Shown here in pieces: positions 26,139-35,807 of a DNA stretch of 64,000 nucleotides. The notes beneath the pieces are model-generated. The model was not told where the DNA came from. It saw only the letters and a list, made by a program, of their open reading frames with translations, and did not search any database. This DNA is from Methylobacterium phyllostachyos. GTDB lineage: Bacteria; Pseudomonadota; Alphaproteobacteria; Rhizobiales; Beijerinckiaceae. The position numbers and the translations under genes are program-made. Location: contig NZ_FNHS01000002.1 of assembly GCF_900103445.1 (NCBI RefSeq), positions 372,001-436,000 on the forward strand. Reading direction: 5' to 3'. How positions within the stretch are numbered: position 1 is the first letter of the stretch; each line of letters opens with the position of its first letter.

Positions 26139-26378
26139 CTATCGGCCCGGCGCCGGTTTCCCCTCCGCGCCGAGCCGCCTCATGCAGCCATGGTAGATTT
26201 CCGCGCCTAGGTCGAAGGGCGACAGCCGCTTCGGGTTGGGTGCGGAGAAGACGAGGTCCCTCGCCTCGTCCCGGCACTTGGCGTCCTCGGGCCCCTTGAT
26301 CGTCTCGTTCTGCGCCAAAGCCGCGACGGTACTACCGGCAAGCAGGACGGCGGCGAGAGCGGTCCGGATGCCGCTCAC
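26139..26378 (-). CDS. Small secreted protein with two cysteines
   Basis: A 79-residue protein from a GTG that overlaps the stop of the preceding Cys-rich protein gene (GTGA), so the two are coupled. The signal peptide is clear (AALAAVLLAGSTVAALAQ). The mature part has two Cys (DAKCRDEARDLVF and YHGCMRRLG), spaced to form one disulfide. No family recognised. An exported partner of the upstream Cys-rich protein is plausible from gene order. Confidence 0.55.
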   Translation of the reverse strand: MSGIRTALAAVLLAGSTVAALAQNETIKGPEDAKCRDEARDLVFSAPNPKRLSPFDLGAEIYHGCMRRLGAEGKPAPGR

Positions 26379-26611
26379 TTGCCGCCCTTCGCCTCGTAGG
26401 CGTCGATGGCTCGCCGGCAGTTCTCCGACAGATCCTTGCGGTGCTTGGTGAAGCACGCCTTCATTTCCTCCCCGGCCGGGTCGAGGCCACCGCAGTAGGT
26501 CGTGGCGTCGCCGGTGCAGTAGCGCTTGAGGTTAGCCTTGTCGTCGGCAGCAGTGGCCGGCGCGACGAGGGCGAGGCCGAGGACGAGCGCAAGGGTTTGG
26601 GTTCGGGTCAT
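26375..26611 (-). CDS. Secreted cysteine-rich-repeat protein
   Basis: A 78-residue protein. The signal peptide (TLALVLGLALVAPATA) is followed by a single unit with Cys at KRYCTGD, TYCGG, KACFTKH and ENCRR. This is the C-x6-C-x(n)-C-x(n)-C pattern of the small cysteine-rich repeat also found in the eukaryotic Golgi CFR-type module. Two disulfides are likely in the periplasm. The protein at 38238-38486 is a paralogue with the same spacing. The ATG at 26611 has GGAG about 5 bases upstream. Function unknown. Confidence 0.65.
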   Translation of the reverse strand: MTRTQTLALVLGLALVAPATAADDKANLKRYCTGDATTYCGGLDPAGEEMKACFTKHRKDLSENCRRAIDAYEAKGGK

Positions 26612-26733
26612 CGGGGCTCCGGTGGGTGGATCGCCGTCGTCGCCCGAAATGCATCGGAACCGATGGGGGCACGGACTCGCGTTCATCAACGCGTGACGCC
26701 ACGAAAGCGCCCCATGCCCGTTCGTCCAATCCC

Positions 26734-28036
26734 TTACCGTCCAGCCCCCGTCACCGCACGGACCGGCACGCCGGCGAGGTCCACGGTCGATCCGAGTGTA
26801 TCCTTGAAGCCCGAGCTGACGTTCGAGAGGTGCTCGCCGTAGCTCTTGCGGGTCTGTGGGTCGAAGAGGGCGACGGGCGCCGCCACCGCCAGCGTGGCAC
26901 CGGTCGCCACCGTAGAGGCGGCACCTGCAGCAGTGCTCACGAGCTTGTCCCCGATCCCGACCTTGCCGTCCGAGATCGGCTGGCCGTCGGCGAGCCGCTT
27001 GCCCAGCAGCGCGACCACGTCGCCGGAGGCGAACTTGGCGTGGTTGAGGGCGTCGTCCGACTTCACCGAGGACAGGTTGAGGACGCCGATGTTCTCGCGC
27101 TCAAGCTCCGACTTGTAGGGTTCTGCGTTCGGGTCGATGGCGCCGAGACGGACGCTGTCGCCCCAGACGAGACGCGAGACGGCCAGCGCCTGGTCGTCGC
27201 CAGAGACCATCAGGGTCAGGCGGGGACGGTCCTTGCCCATGTCGTGGAAGGCGCCCCGGGCGAGGTCCATGTCGACGTCGGGGGCGGCTAGGATCACGTT
27301 CCTGATCTTGGGCGCGACGCGCTTGTCGCGGATGGCCATCTGCCGGAGGCTCTCCAGGGTCAGCCAGTTGCCCATCGAGTGGGCGAGCACCGTCACCTCG
27401 CCGACGTTCGGGTCCTTTGGCAAGGTCGCGCAGCAGCGTCTCCAAGCCGTTGCGCGAGAAGTTGGTGCTCTCCCGGTCGTAGCCGTAGGCGAGCACCGAA
27501 CCGCGGGACGGCCAGGTGAACAGCACCGGCGCGACCTCAGCACCGGAATCGTGCACGATCTGCGCGGAGCGGAAGACGGCGTCCTCGAACTTGTTGTTGA
27601 ACCCGTGCACGAACACCAGGACGTGGCGCTTGCCGCGTCCCATGACCGCCTTGCCGGTCCAGGCCGCGACCTTGCCGCGATCCACGGGGTCGGCGCGGAG
27701 CGCAACGAAATCGGTGGCAGGGTTGCCGGGCAGGCGTTCCGGCCACTGCACGGTACCCGGCTGACGGGTGGCGTCGGGCGCGATCGACACAGCGAGGTCG
27801 GTGTAGGTCACCGCCTCGCCGCGCACGCCGGAGAACAGCACGCCGCGGTCGCAGGCGGACTTGCGGGTCGTGGCGACCAGCATCTCGACGCGGGACGTGC
27901 CGGCGACCGGTGCTGCGTCGGCGATGGGCAGCAGCACGCCGGTCGGGCGTGCGCCGCAGGCTCCGAGTCCCAAGAGCAAGACAAGTTCGGCGGCGGTCGC
28001 CAGAGAGCGCTCAACACCATCAAAACGTCGAAACAC
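26734..28036 (-). pseudogene. Lipoprotein alpha/beta hydrolase (DUF900 type) with a frameshift
   Basis: The first part (28036 to about 27418) has a lipoprotein-like signal (LVLLLGLGAC) and the hydrolase start, including VFVHGFNNKFEDAVFR and the strand before the nucleophile. An extra A in a run (TTT at 27416-27418 on the plus strand) then shifts the frame. The second part continues in the other frame with VTVLAHSMGNWLTLESL, carrying the nucleophile Ser, and ends at 26734. Joined, they give a normal-length DUF900-type esterase of the outer membrane or periplasm. A one-base insertion in a homopolymer is also the commonest sequencing error, so the gene may be intact in the cell. The start is a GTG at 28036. 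Confidence 0.75.
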
Positions 28037-28185
28037 CCGAACCCCCGAACCATGGCCGGGACGGGTGACCGGGTCACACTCCGTCGAGGCCGGGAAGTCC
28101 TAGCGGATGATTGCGGCGGGGTGCGGACGGCAAACCGGAAGGACCGCTTCATTGACCATCGGGTGACAGCGTCGGCCGGCAGACC

Positions 28186-28389
28186 TTAGTTGCCGAAGGG
28201 CGAGGCGAGGACGACGCGGACCTTCTTTGCCTGAACGTCCTGGACGATGGGTGTGGGGGGGACGTTCAGGACGGCGGCCATCTGGACCGTCGCGGGCTTC
28301 GAGACGTTGCGGACGACGTTCGACGTCTCGGAAGCGATGGCCGGTGCGGCGGCCAGCAGGGAGATCGCGAGGGCGGCGATTGTCTTCAC
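28186..28389 (-). CDS. Small secreted hypothetical protein
   Basis: A 67-residue protein from a GTG at 28389 that starts at a signal peptide (IAALAISLLAAAPAIA). The mature part has SNVVRNVSKPATVQMAAVL and KVRVVLASPFGN, without Cys or a known motif. A TTG at 28428 would add 13 basic residues. It lies between a broken lipoprotein gene and the transporter, all on the same strand. Confidence 0.5.
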   Translation of the reverse strand: MKTIAALAISLLAAAPAIASETSNVVRNVSKPATVQMAAVLNVPPTPIVQDVQAKKVRVVLASPFGN

Positions 28390-28455
28390 GGCGGCTGTCC
28401 GAGGCTTGACTGTATTGCGCCCGAACAACGGTCAAGCCATTAGCCAGTTCCACCT

Positions 28456-30435
28456 TCAGGCGGCGTTAGCGGCAGCCGGGGTCTCGTCGCCCGTGGTCGT
28501 CGCGCCCGCCTCCCTCAGGCACGCCTCGACCGCTCCGCGCAGCGACGACACGTAGGCGTCGGCACCGACTTGCCGGCCGAGCGCCGTGTCGGTCAGGACC
28601 GCCTCGCCCTGCGGCCATAGGCCGACGAGAAGCTTGACGTCCCGCGACTTCCTACGGAGACGCTCAAGCAGGTAGCGCAGGTGCGATGGGTTGCCGGTGA
28701 TGTCGAGGTAGGAGATGCACACCATCGCCACGCCCGAGAGGTCGAGGTCGCGGATGCCCTCGCGCGAAGCCGACTGGTACGGGGTCACGCGCGCCCCGAG
28801 CCCGTGCTTACGCAGCAGTTGCGCCAGCATCGCCGAGGAGGCCTCGTCGAGGGGGCCGCGCCCGGCAAGGCACAGCACCGGCGCCTCGCCGCGCCACGCC
28901 TCAGGGAGCGCATCGCGGGACGGGGCCTGCCCGGGCACGGCCTCGTTCTTCGGGTGCGAGCGCTCGGCGAGCGTTGGCGTGTCGTTCGGGTTGACCGTCG
29001 CGTCGGTGCCGGCCGGCTCGACGTCGGGCTGGTCCTCAAAGTCGTCCACAAGGGAGCGGGACGATGCCCGGATGTTCTCAAGCTGCGTCGGTGTGACGAC
29101 CCCACGAGCGTAGTCGTTGGCAGCGAGCTGCAGGCCTTTGAGGGCGACCTCGTCGTAGTACGATGACAAGGAGCGCTCCTTCAGCATCTGCTCGCCGAGG
29201 TCGCGCGCCTCGTCTGGGTCGCCTGCCAGCATGCGCTGGTAAAAGTTCTCGACTGGGGTCAGCGGCGGCCGGTCGCCGAGCAGGATGTCGAGGAACTCCA
29301 GGCTGTCGACATGTCGGCCGAGCACCACGAGGCAGACCGTGAACGGCGTAGCGAGGATCAGGCCGATGGGCCCCCACAGGAAGCCCCAGAACAGGGTTGA
29401 GACGATCACTGCGAACGGAGATAGACCGGTGGAATGCCCGTAGAGCAGCGGCTCGATGACCTGCCCGAACACCGGTTCGGCGATCAGGAACAGCGCCGCG
29501 GTGGCGATGACCATGTTCCAGCCCGGATCGACCGCGGCGGCGAGCGCGACCGGAAGGATGCCGGAGATGAAGGCGCCGATGTAGGGCACGAAGCGCATCA
29601 GCGCGGAGAACACGCCCCACAGCACCGGGTTGGGCACGCCGATGAACCACAGGCCGACGCCGACGATGACGCCGAACGCGGCGTTCATGCCGAGCTGGGC
29701 CAGGAAGTAGGTCCCGAGGCGACCGGCCGCGTCGTCCATCGCCACGGTGGTGCGGTGCAGGTCGCTCGATCCGAACAGGCGGATCATGCGGTTGCGCAGA
29801 TCCTCCCGCTGAAGGAGCAGGAACACCACCACCACAAGGACGATGCCCACCGTCGTCAGCGGCTCGAAGATTGGACCCAATACCTTCTCGGCGAGCGCGA
29901 GCGGCGAGATCTCGGGTTCCTGAACGCGGACGAGTTGCGCCTTCGGGGTGTCGCCGCCTGGGCCGGTCGCCGCGGTGGTGCCGGCGGCGTCAGCCTTCTG
30001 GGTGGCGTCGTGGACCTGGTGGCTGAATTTCGAGATGACCCGGTTGGCCTCCCCGAGCCAGCCCTGCTGCAGGCCGGCGAACTTCTTCGAGACCGTGGCC
30101 TGGTACTGCGGCAGGTTGCCGGCGAGCCCGGCCACCTGCGTGCCGATGACCGCGCCGATGCCGCCGATCACGCCGAGCGCGAGCAGGACGGCGACGATGA
30201 CCGAGGGGACGCGCCCGAGCTTGATCCGACGCAGCAGGTTGACCACCGGGGCCAGGACGAAGCTGAGGAGCACCGCCAGGACGAGGGGGATGAACACCTC
30301 GCGCCCGAAGTACAGCGCCGCGATCAGCACGACGCCCACCGCGAGGGTCAGGAGGCCGCGCAGTCCGGGCACGAGCGGGGGCGGCACCTGGGCAGGAGGC
30401 TTCGGAGCATCCGTCACGGCTGTCGGCATCGGCAT
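28456..30435 (-). CDS. AI-2E family transporter with a long C-terminal extension
   Basis: A 659-residue inner-membrane protein. Residues about 30-430 form the AI-2E/PerM/YdiK permease region: paired helices at the start (LLTLAVGVVLIAALYFG, FIPLVLAVLLSFVLAPVVN), an extended periplasmic segment and later helices with FVPYIGAFISGILPVAL and GPIGLILATPFTVCLVVLG. The rest (about 430-659) is soluble and not part of the normal family. It ends in a Rossmann-like stretch (APVLCLAGRGPLDE, GVAMVCISYLD, VKLLVGLWP, GADAYVSSL) that resembles B12-binding-like domains. The ATG at 30435 has GAGGAG upstream. Substrate unknown; the family name reflects one member only. Confidence 0.85.
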   Translation of the reverse strand: MPMPTAVTDAPKPPAQVPPPLVPGLRGLLTLAVGVVLIAALYFGREVFIPLVLAVLLSFVLAPVVNLLRRIKLGRVPSVIVAVLLALGVIGGIGAVIGTQVAGLAGNLPQYQATVSKKFAGLQQGWLGEANRVISKFSHQVHDATQKADAAGTTAATGPGGDTPKAQLVRVQEPEISPLALAEKVLGPIFEPLTTVGIVLVVVVFLLLQREDLRNRMIRLFGSSDLHRTTVAMDDAAGRLGTYFLAQLGMNAAFGVIVGVGLWFIGVPNPVLWGVFSALMRFVPYIGAFISGILPVALAAAVDPGWNMVIATAALFLIAEPVFGQVIEPLLYGHSTGLSPFAVIVSTLFWGFLWGPIGLILATPFTVCLVVLGRHVDSLEFLDILLGDRPPLTPVENFYQRMLAGDPDEARDLGEQMLKERSLSSYYDEVALKGLQLAANDYARGVVTPTQLENIRASSRSLVDDFEDQPDVEPAGTDATVNPNDTPTLAERSHPKNEAVPGQAPSRDALPEAWRGEAPVLCLAGRGPLDEASSAMLAQLLRKHGLGARVTPYQSASREGIRDLDLSGVAMVCISYLDITGNPSHLRYLLERLRRKSRDVKLLVGLWPQGEAVLTDTALGRQVGADAYVSSLRGAVEACLREAGATTTGDETPAAANAA

Positions 30436-30581
30436 ACGCTGCAACTCCTCGCCGCCGGCCCAGGAGCGGCGTGCCTCCTTATAACGTAATCGGTCCCGTT
30501 TCGTCCCGCAGCGCTCCTTATAGGGCGTTCGCCCACGGTCGTGCCAGCTAGTTCGCAGCGCAGCCGGGAACGGCTTTCTGG

Positions 30582-30608
30582 CGAACATCTTGCTTAGATT
30601 GATGTTCC
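30582..30608. promoter_or_regulatory. Inverted repeat and candidate divergent stress promoter
   Basis: GAACATC (30583-30589) and GATGTTC (30601-30607) are inverted arms around 11 bases. On the minus strand GGAAC, 16 bases and TGTT fit an EcfG-type promoter for the transporter. On the plus strand CGAAC, 16 bases and TGTT point to the transglutaminase-like pseudogene, whose start is about 20 bases downstream. It could instead be a regulator-binding palindrome. Confidence 0.35.
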
Positions 30609-30626
30609 GGGAGTGGAAGGCTGTCC

Positions 30627-31454
30627 ATGCGCATCCGTTGTGGCTATACCATCGCCCTCAGCAGCTTCAGTTCAACGCCGATGACGCTTTTGCTTAAGGT
30701 CCGCCCGGAGAAGCAGCCGGACTTGCGCTCGCGCGAGTTCATCATATCCGATCCGCCTGTGGCCTTTAGGCAGTTCCGCGACCCTTTCGGCAACGTCGCG
30801 ACACGCATCCTCGTGCCGGCCTGGCGGATCGCGATGTCAGCGGACTTCGTGATCGAGGATCGTGGCTGGCCCGACGACCACGCCTCCAGCGCTCGCCAGA
30901 TCCCCGTTCAGGACCCGCCGGACGAGGCCTTGCTGTTTCTGTTGGGCTCGCGCTACTGCGACACCGACAAGCTCTCGCAGACCGCCTGGAACCTGTTCGG
31001 CGGCACGCCCGAGGGCTGGTCCCGCGTGCAAGCCGCCGTCAACCACGCGCACTGACGCCTGCGCTTCGATTACATGCAGGCCGACGCTACTTGTAGCGCC
31101 TTCGACGGTCACGGCCAGTAGGTCGGGGTTTGCCGCGACTTCGATCAACTCGTCATCACGCTGTGCCGGTGTATGAACATCCCGGCCCGCCATGCCACCG
31201 GCTACCTCGGCGACATCGGCGCGCCGAAGGACCCGGCGCCGATGGACTTCTCTGCATGGTTCGAGGTCTATCTGGACGGACAGACGGGACCGCGCCGGCA
31301 CACGTTCGACGCCCGGCACAACCGGCCTCGGATCGGCCGCATCGTCGTGGCCTATGGGCGTGACGCGTCGGACTGCGCGATCACGACGAGCTTCGGTCCC
31401 GCGTCCCTGGCGGGGTTTACGGTCCATACCGACGAGATCCCCGCAGGGATGTGA
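30627..31454 (+). pseudogene. Transglutaminase-like protein with two stop codons
   Basis: One frame from ATG 30627 to 31454 matches, domain for domain, the intact transglutaminase at 47528-48373: RIRCGYTIAL, LLFLLGSRYCDTDKL, LRFDY, VGVCRDF with the catalytic Cys, RCMNIPARHATGYLGDIGAP and FSAWFEVYLDG. TGA at codon 143 (31053-31055) and TAG at codon 165 (31119-31121) fall before and just ahead of the active-site Cys. No frameshift is seen. Two stops make a sequencing error less likely, so the gene has probably lost function. The downstream stretch from GTG or ATG codons could not restore the N-terminal domain. Confidence 0.8.
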
Positions 31455-31485
31455 CGGCACAGAGATGCGCCGGGAGGAGGAATCC

Positions 31486-33477
31486 GTGCGAAGGTTCATG
31501 GCGGCCATATCCGGCCACGGCATCGGGCCGGCCGCACGCTACGCTGTGCCGTTCGCCGCCGTCGGTCTCGCGACCCTGCTGCGCTTCCTCGCGCCGCTCG
31601 ACGTTGCGCCCTTCCTCCTCTACCTGCCGCTCGTCTTCCTCGTCACGCTCGCCCTTGGGCGGGGACCGGGCGCGGTCACCGTTGTGGTCTCCCTGCTGGC
31701 CGCGGCTTGGTTCTTTCGCCGGTCGGACGGCACCCTGACGTTAAGCACCGGCCAGGTCGTCGCGCTCGCGCAATACGTCGTCGTCGGCGGCGCGATGGTC
31801 CTCGTCTGCGACGCCCTGCGCCGGACCATGGTCGAGCGCGAGGATACGCTCCGTCGCCTCGACGCGGCCAACGCCGGGCTGCGCACCAGCCAAGCCGCCC
31901 TGGAGGACGCACGCCGGGACGCCGAGGCCGCGCGCGAAGCAGCCGAGGAGGCCAACCGCGCCAAGAGCAGCTTCCTCGCCAATATGAGCCACGAGCTCCG
32001 GACCCCGCTCTCGGCGGTGATCGGGTACTCCGAGATGCTGGAGGAGGAGGCGGAGGAACTCGGACAGGACGGCCTGCTCAAGGACCTCGGGAAGATCAAG
32101 TCGAACGCCAAGCACCTGCTCGGGCTGATTAACGACGTGCTCGACCTGTCTAAGGTCGAAGCCAACAAGATGGAGACCTTCACGGAGGACGTAGACGTGG
32201 CGGCGTTCGTGCGCGACGCCGCCGGGACGGTGGATGCGCTGGTGGGCAAGAAGCGCAACCGCCTGGTTCTGGACCTCGCTGCCGGCCTCGGCCTCGCCCG
32301 GACCGACGCGACCAAGCTGCGCCAGTGCCTGTTCAACCTGCTCTCGAACGCCGCGAAGTTCACCGAGGACGGAACGGTCACCCTGCGGGCACGGCGGGAA
32401 GCCGGCCCAGCCGGGGATACCCTTCTGTTCGAGGTCGCGGACACCGGCATCGGCATGAGTCCCGAACAGGTGGAACGACTGTTTCAGCGCTTCGTCCAGG
32501 CCGACGGCAGCACGACGCGCAAGTACGGTGGCACCGGCCTGGGCTTGGCCCTGACCAAGGCGTTCGCCGAGCTCATGGGTGGCGACGTCACGGTCGCGAG
32601 CGAGGTCGGCTGCGGCACGCGCTTCACCCTCGCCGTGCCGGCCGCGCTGCCCGAGCCGACCGTCGGGGACATTTCGGATGAGACCACAACTGGAAGCCCC
32701 GGGGCTATCGGCACCCGCGGCCTGGTGCTCGTGATCGACGACGAGGCGAGCCAGCGCGACCTGATGGGCCGGTTCCTGACGCGACAGGGGTTCTCGGTGC
32801 GTACGGCCGGGGATGGGCGCACCGGTTTGCAGCTGGCACGTAGCCTCGCACCGCGCGTGATCCTGCTCGACGTGATGATGCCGGAGGTGGATGGCTGGAC
32901 GGTGCTCACCACGCTCAAGGGCGACCCAGCCACCCGGGACATCCCGGTGGTGATGGTGAGCTTCGTCGCGGATGCGGCGTTGAGCGCCTCGCTCGGGGCG
33001 GCGGATGCGGTGCCAAAGCCGGTGGACTGGGCGCGGCTGAAGGGCGTGCTCGACCGGCTTGGGGCGGGGGCCGGGGACGTGCTCGTCGTCGACGACGACG
33101 CCGACATGCGCGAGCGCCTCCGCACCGTCCTCGAACGTAACGGCTGGTCGGTGCGCGAGGCCGGCGATGGGACAGAGGCGTTGGACAGGGTCCGCGAGGC
33201 GACGCCGCGCCTGGTTCTCCTCGATCTGACCATGCCGGTGATGGACGGCTTTTCCTTCCTCCACCGCCTCAGGGGCATGCCGGGCTGCGGCGAGATCCTA
33301 GTCGTCGTCCTGAGCGCGCGCGATGTCACCACCGCCGAGCGGCAACAACTAGTGGAGGCCGACCGTGTCCTGCGTAAGGGCGACATCAGTCTGCAGGACA
33401 TTGCCACCGAACTGCGCAAGCTCGACATTCACCAAATGGATGATGGGGAAGCGGTACCGAACCAAAGCTCCTCGTAA
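31486..33477 (+). CDS. Membrane hybrid histidine kinase with two receiver domains
   Basis: A 663-residue kinase. The N-terminal 100 residues hold three to four membrane helices (RYAVPFAAVGLATLLRFLAP, LLYLPLVFLVTLALG, VVVSLLAAAWFF, YVVVGGAMVLVCDAL) like the DUF4118/KdpD-type anchor. A coiled coil then leads to HisKA (ANMSHELRTPL, about 165), an HATPase (DTGIGMSP, GGTGLGLAL) and two receivers (LVIDDE and LLDVMMPEVDG, about 410-530; LVVDDD and LLDLTMPVMDG, about 535-650). The kinase and receivers closely parallel those of the protein at 49407. The GTG at 31486 is preferred for its GGGAGGAGG; ATGs at 31465 and 31498 also exist. The missing output domain suggests a phosphorelay. Confidence 0.85.
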   Translation: MRRFMAAISGHGIGPAARYAVPFAAVGLATLLRFLAPLDVAPFLLYLPLVFLVTLALGRGPGAVTVVVSLLAAAWFFRRSDGTLTLSTGQVVALAQYVVVGGAMVLVCDALRRTMVEREDTLRRLDAANAGLRTSQAALEDARRDAEAAREAAEEANRAKSSFLANMSHELRTPLSAVIGYSEMLEEEAEELGQDGLLKDLGKIKSNAKHLLGLINDVLDLSKVEANKMETFTEDVDVAAFVRDAAGTVDALVGKKRNRLVLDLAAGLGLARTDATKLRQCLFNLLSNAAKFTEDGTVTLRARREAGPAGDTLLFEVADTGIGMSPEQVERLFQRFVQADGSTTRKYGGTGLGLALTKAFAELMGGDVTVASEVGCGTRFTLAVPAALPEPTVGDISDETTTGSPGAIGTRGLVLVIDDEASQRDLMGRFLTRQGFSVRTAGDGRTGLQLARSLAPRVILLDVMMPEVDGWTVLTTLKGDPATRDIPVVMVSFVADAALSASLGAADAVPKPVDWARLKGVLDRLGAGAGDVLVVDDDADMRERLRTVLERNGWSVREAGDGTEALDRVREATPRLVLLDLTMPVMDGFSFLHRLRGMPGCGEILVVVLSARDVTTAERQQLVEADRVLRKGDISLQDIATELRKLDIHQMDDGEAVPNQSSS

Positions 33478-33578
33478 GCTCCGGGACACGTTTCCCTATC
33501 TCGGGTTTAGCATGGCGGGCCTTGCGCCTTCGTGACGGCTGGAACTGGCCGTTGACCGACACCTCGGGAGATACGCCG

Positions 33579-35069
33579 ATGATCGACGAAGCGCGGCACA
33601 TGCGGTTGCGGCAGGTGGTGGCTGGCCTTTCCGAAGGCGTGATCCTGATCGAGCCGGACCATATCCTTACCTACGCCAACGCCGCCGCCCTGACGATGCA
33701 CGGGGTGAGCGACCTCGGCGACCTCGGGGAGACGGTGGCCGAGTACCGGGCCAACTTCGTGCTGCGCTACCGCAACCATCACGAGGTCGGGCCGCTGCAG
33801 CACCCGGTGGAACGCGTGCTCGCCGGCGAGGCTTTTCGCGATGCCGTGGTCGAGGTCAACCACAGGCGTGATCCCGGCCGGACCTGGATGCACCGGATGC
33901 GCGGCCTGGTCATCACCGGCGCCGATGGCATCCCGACCGGACTCGCGCTGGTGATGCAGGACGTCAGCGAACGCTACGAGGCCGAAGAGCGCTTCGAGTG
34001 CATGTTCAGGGCTAACCCCGCCCCGGCGGTAGTCTGCCGGCTGTCTGACCTGCGCTACGTCAAGGTCAACCAAGGCTTCGTCGACCTGACCGGGTACGCT
34101 CGCGAGCAGGTGCTCGGCCGCAGCTTCACGGAGATCGACCTGATCGGCCAGGGCGAGCACCGCGCCTCCGCCGTGGCGCACCTGCATGCCGGCACCACCA
34201 TACGCCAGCGCGAGGCCTGTCTCTCGATCCCCTCCGACGGCGAGAGGTACGTCATCGTCGCCGGCCACCCCATCGAGATGCCGGGCGGCGAGCGCTGCAT
34301 GCTGTTCACCTTCGCCGATCTAGAGGACCGCCGGAAGGCCGAGGCCGAGCTTCGGTTGAGCGAGGAGCGCTTCGCCAAGGCGTTCGAGCTCAGCCCGATC
34401 CCGACGGTCCTCCTGAGCTCCGACGCGGACGTACCGACGAGCGTCAACGAGGCCTACGCCGCGACCTTCGGGGGGGCGGACGCCATCGCGATGCCCTGGG
34501 CGGAGGAGGCGGAGTGGACGCGCTTCAAGCGCGAGCTCCAGCGCTACGACCGGGTGCGGGCCTTCGAGGGCCGCCTGCGCACCCGGGACGGCGAGGAACT
34601 CGATTGCCTCGTGTCGGCCGAGAGAATCACCGTCAACGGGGCCGCCGGGCTGCTTTGCGCCGTCCAGGACATCTCGTCGAGGAAGCGAACTGAGACCGAG
34701 CTGATCTCGGCCATCGAGTCGGTGATGGCCGACGCCTCGTGGTTCAGCCACGGGGTGATCGAGAAGCTCGCCCTGCTGCGCAACCCGCCTAGGCCCGGCA
34801 AGCCGCAGGGCATGATCGAGAAGCTCACCGCCCGCGAGGGCGACATGCTGGAAGGCATCTGTCGCGGCGACACCGACGAGGAGATCTCAACGGCGCTCGG
34901 CGTGTCGCTCAGCACCGTGCGCAACCACGTCGCGAGCCTCTACCGGAAGATCGGGGTCAACCGGCGCAGCGCTGTGGTGGTGTGGGCCAGGGAACGCGGC
35001 ATCGGGGAAAAGCCGTCATTTGACAACAACGGCAAAAACAACACCCGAAAACTGGGCAAAAAACACTAA
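33579..35069 (+). CDS. PAS-domain LuxR-type transcriptional regulator
   Basis: A 496-residue cytoplasmic regulator. PAS-type domains lie at about 10-130, 135-260 and 265-385 (each closing with a DV/I-S/T-x-R/E-K motif). The C-terminal LuxR/NarL helix-turn-helix starts about 420: KLTAREGDMLEGICRGDTDE, then ISTALGVSLSTVRNHVASLY. It has no histidine-kinase core, so signals enter through PAS and leave as DNA binding. The C-terminal tail is Asn/Lys-rich, unlike the rest. The ATG at 33579 has GGGAG 9 bases upstream. It stands 100 bases after the double-receiver kinase and is a natural output candidate. Confidence 0.85.
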   Translation: MIDEARHMRLRQVVAGLSEGVILIEPDHILTYANAAALTMHGVSDLGDLGETVAEYRANFVLRYRNHHEVGPLQHPVERVLAGEAFRDAVVEVNHRRDPGRTWMHRMRGLVITGADGIPTGLALVMQDVSERYEAEERFECMFRANPAPAVVCRLSDLRYVKVNQGFVDLTGYAREQVLGRSFTEIDLIGQGEHRASAVAHLHAGTTIRQREACLSIPSDGERYVIVAGHPIEMPGGERCMLFTFADLEDRRKAEAELRLSEERFAKAFELSPIPTVLLSSDADVPTSVNEAYAATFGGADAIAMPWAEEAEWTRFKRELQRYDRVRAFEGRLRTRDGEELDCLVSAERITVNGAAGLLCAVQDISSRKRTETELISAIESVMADASWFSHGVIEKLALLRNPPRPGKPQGMIEKLTAREGDMLEGICRGDTDEEISTALGVSLSTVRNHVASLYRKIGVNRRSAVVVWARERGIGEKPSFDNNGKNNTRKLGKKH

Positions 35070-35199
35070 GCGCGTTGATCTAAAATACTTTTATGTAATG
35101 CCGAGGAACATCGGCTGGATTTCGATATTCTAGCGGTATAGGCCTGCTCGTACCGGGCTCCTGAACGACTGCCGAACCGGTTGGGGCGAGGGCCAGGAC

Positions 35200-35394
35200 A
35201 TGGGCAAGGGCCGCAAGGTTCTGTCGGCCGATCACGCGCGCGCCCTGATCAAGCAGGCCATCGGCATGATCTTCGGGGACATCACAGTAGAAACCGAGGC
35301 CACGGCCGAAATCGCCGCGATAGAGGCGCAGCACGCCAAGGGCAGGGTTAAGGCGACCAAACCCACCAAGCCGAGTTCGACCCCAGGTCCCTAG
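35200..35394 (+). CDS. Small hypothetical protein
   Basis: A 64-residue basic protein. It has one helix (LSADHARALIKQAIGMIFGD), an acidic-Ala helix (TAEIAAIEAQHAK) and a Lys/Pro/Thr tail. AGGAC precedes the ATG. No motif recognised. It is the first gene of the small stress and envelope gene run, but separated from it by 85 bases. Confidence 0.4.
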   Translation: MGKGRKVLSADHARALIKQAIGMIFGDITVETEATAEIAAIEAQHAKGRVKATKPTKPSSTPGP

Positions 35395-35479
35395 CGTCCC
35401 GGCCTTCCAGGTCATCTCCATCCCCGGCGCAGCCACGGGCGTCGGAACCTTAGCGCATGCCCACACACGGAAGCCAACC

Positions 35480-35740
35480 ATGTCCCTCCTCGCCTGGATC
35501 GTGCTCGGCCTGATCGCCGGCTTCATCGGCAGCAAGATCGTCAACAACACCGGCCAGGGGCTGCTCGTCGACATCCTGCGCGGGGTCGTCGGCGCGGTCG
35601 TCGGCGGCTTCCTGTTCAATCAGTTCGGTCAGCCCGGGGTGTCCGGGGTGAACCTCTACAGCCTGCTCGTCGCCGTCGTCGGCGCTGTCATCGTGCTGGT
35701 CATCTACCACGCCCTGATGAGGCGCCGTGGGGCGTTCTGA
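35480..35740 (+). CDS. GlsB/YeaQ/YmgE family stress-response membrane protein
   Basis: An 86-residue inner-membrane protein of the transglycosylase-associated/GlsB family. It has three hydrophobic helices, with glycine-rich packing (GLIAGFIGSKIV, VVGAVVGGFLFNQFG, LLVAVVGAVIVLVIYHALM). The length and Gly pattern are typical. Family members are induced by acid or stationary stress; the biochemical role is not settled. It begins a run of stress-type genes continuing to about 48.7 kb. Confidence 0.85.
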   Translation: MSLLAWIVLGLIAGFIGSKIVNNTGQGLLVDILRGVVGAVVGGFLFNQFGQPGVSGVNLYSLLVAVVGAVIVLVIYHALMRRRGAF

Positions 35741-35807
35741 GCCCGGCCAAACTGCTTCCGCTTTAGCCGAAAAGCATCCGAACCACACAGACCGGAGTGT
35801 ACCGATC

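Noticed and set aside
26734-28036. Two separate hydrolase genes
   Set aside because: The two frames complement each other into one normal-length hydrolase with the catalytic parts split at a homopolymer, so a single frameshifted gene is the better reading.
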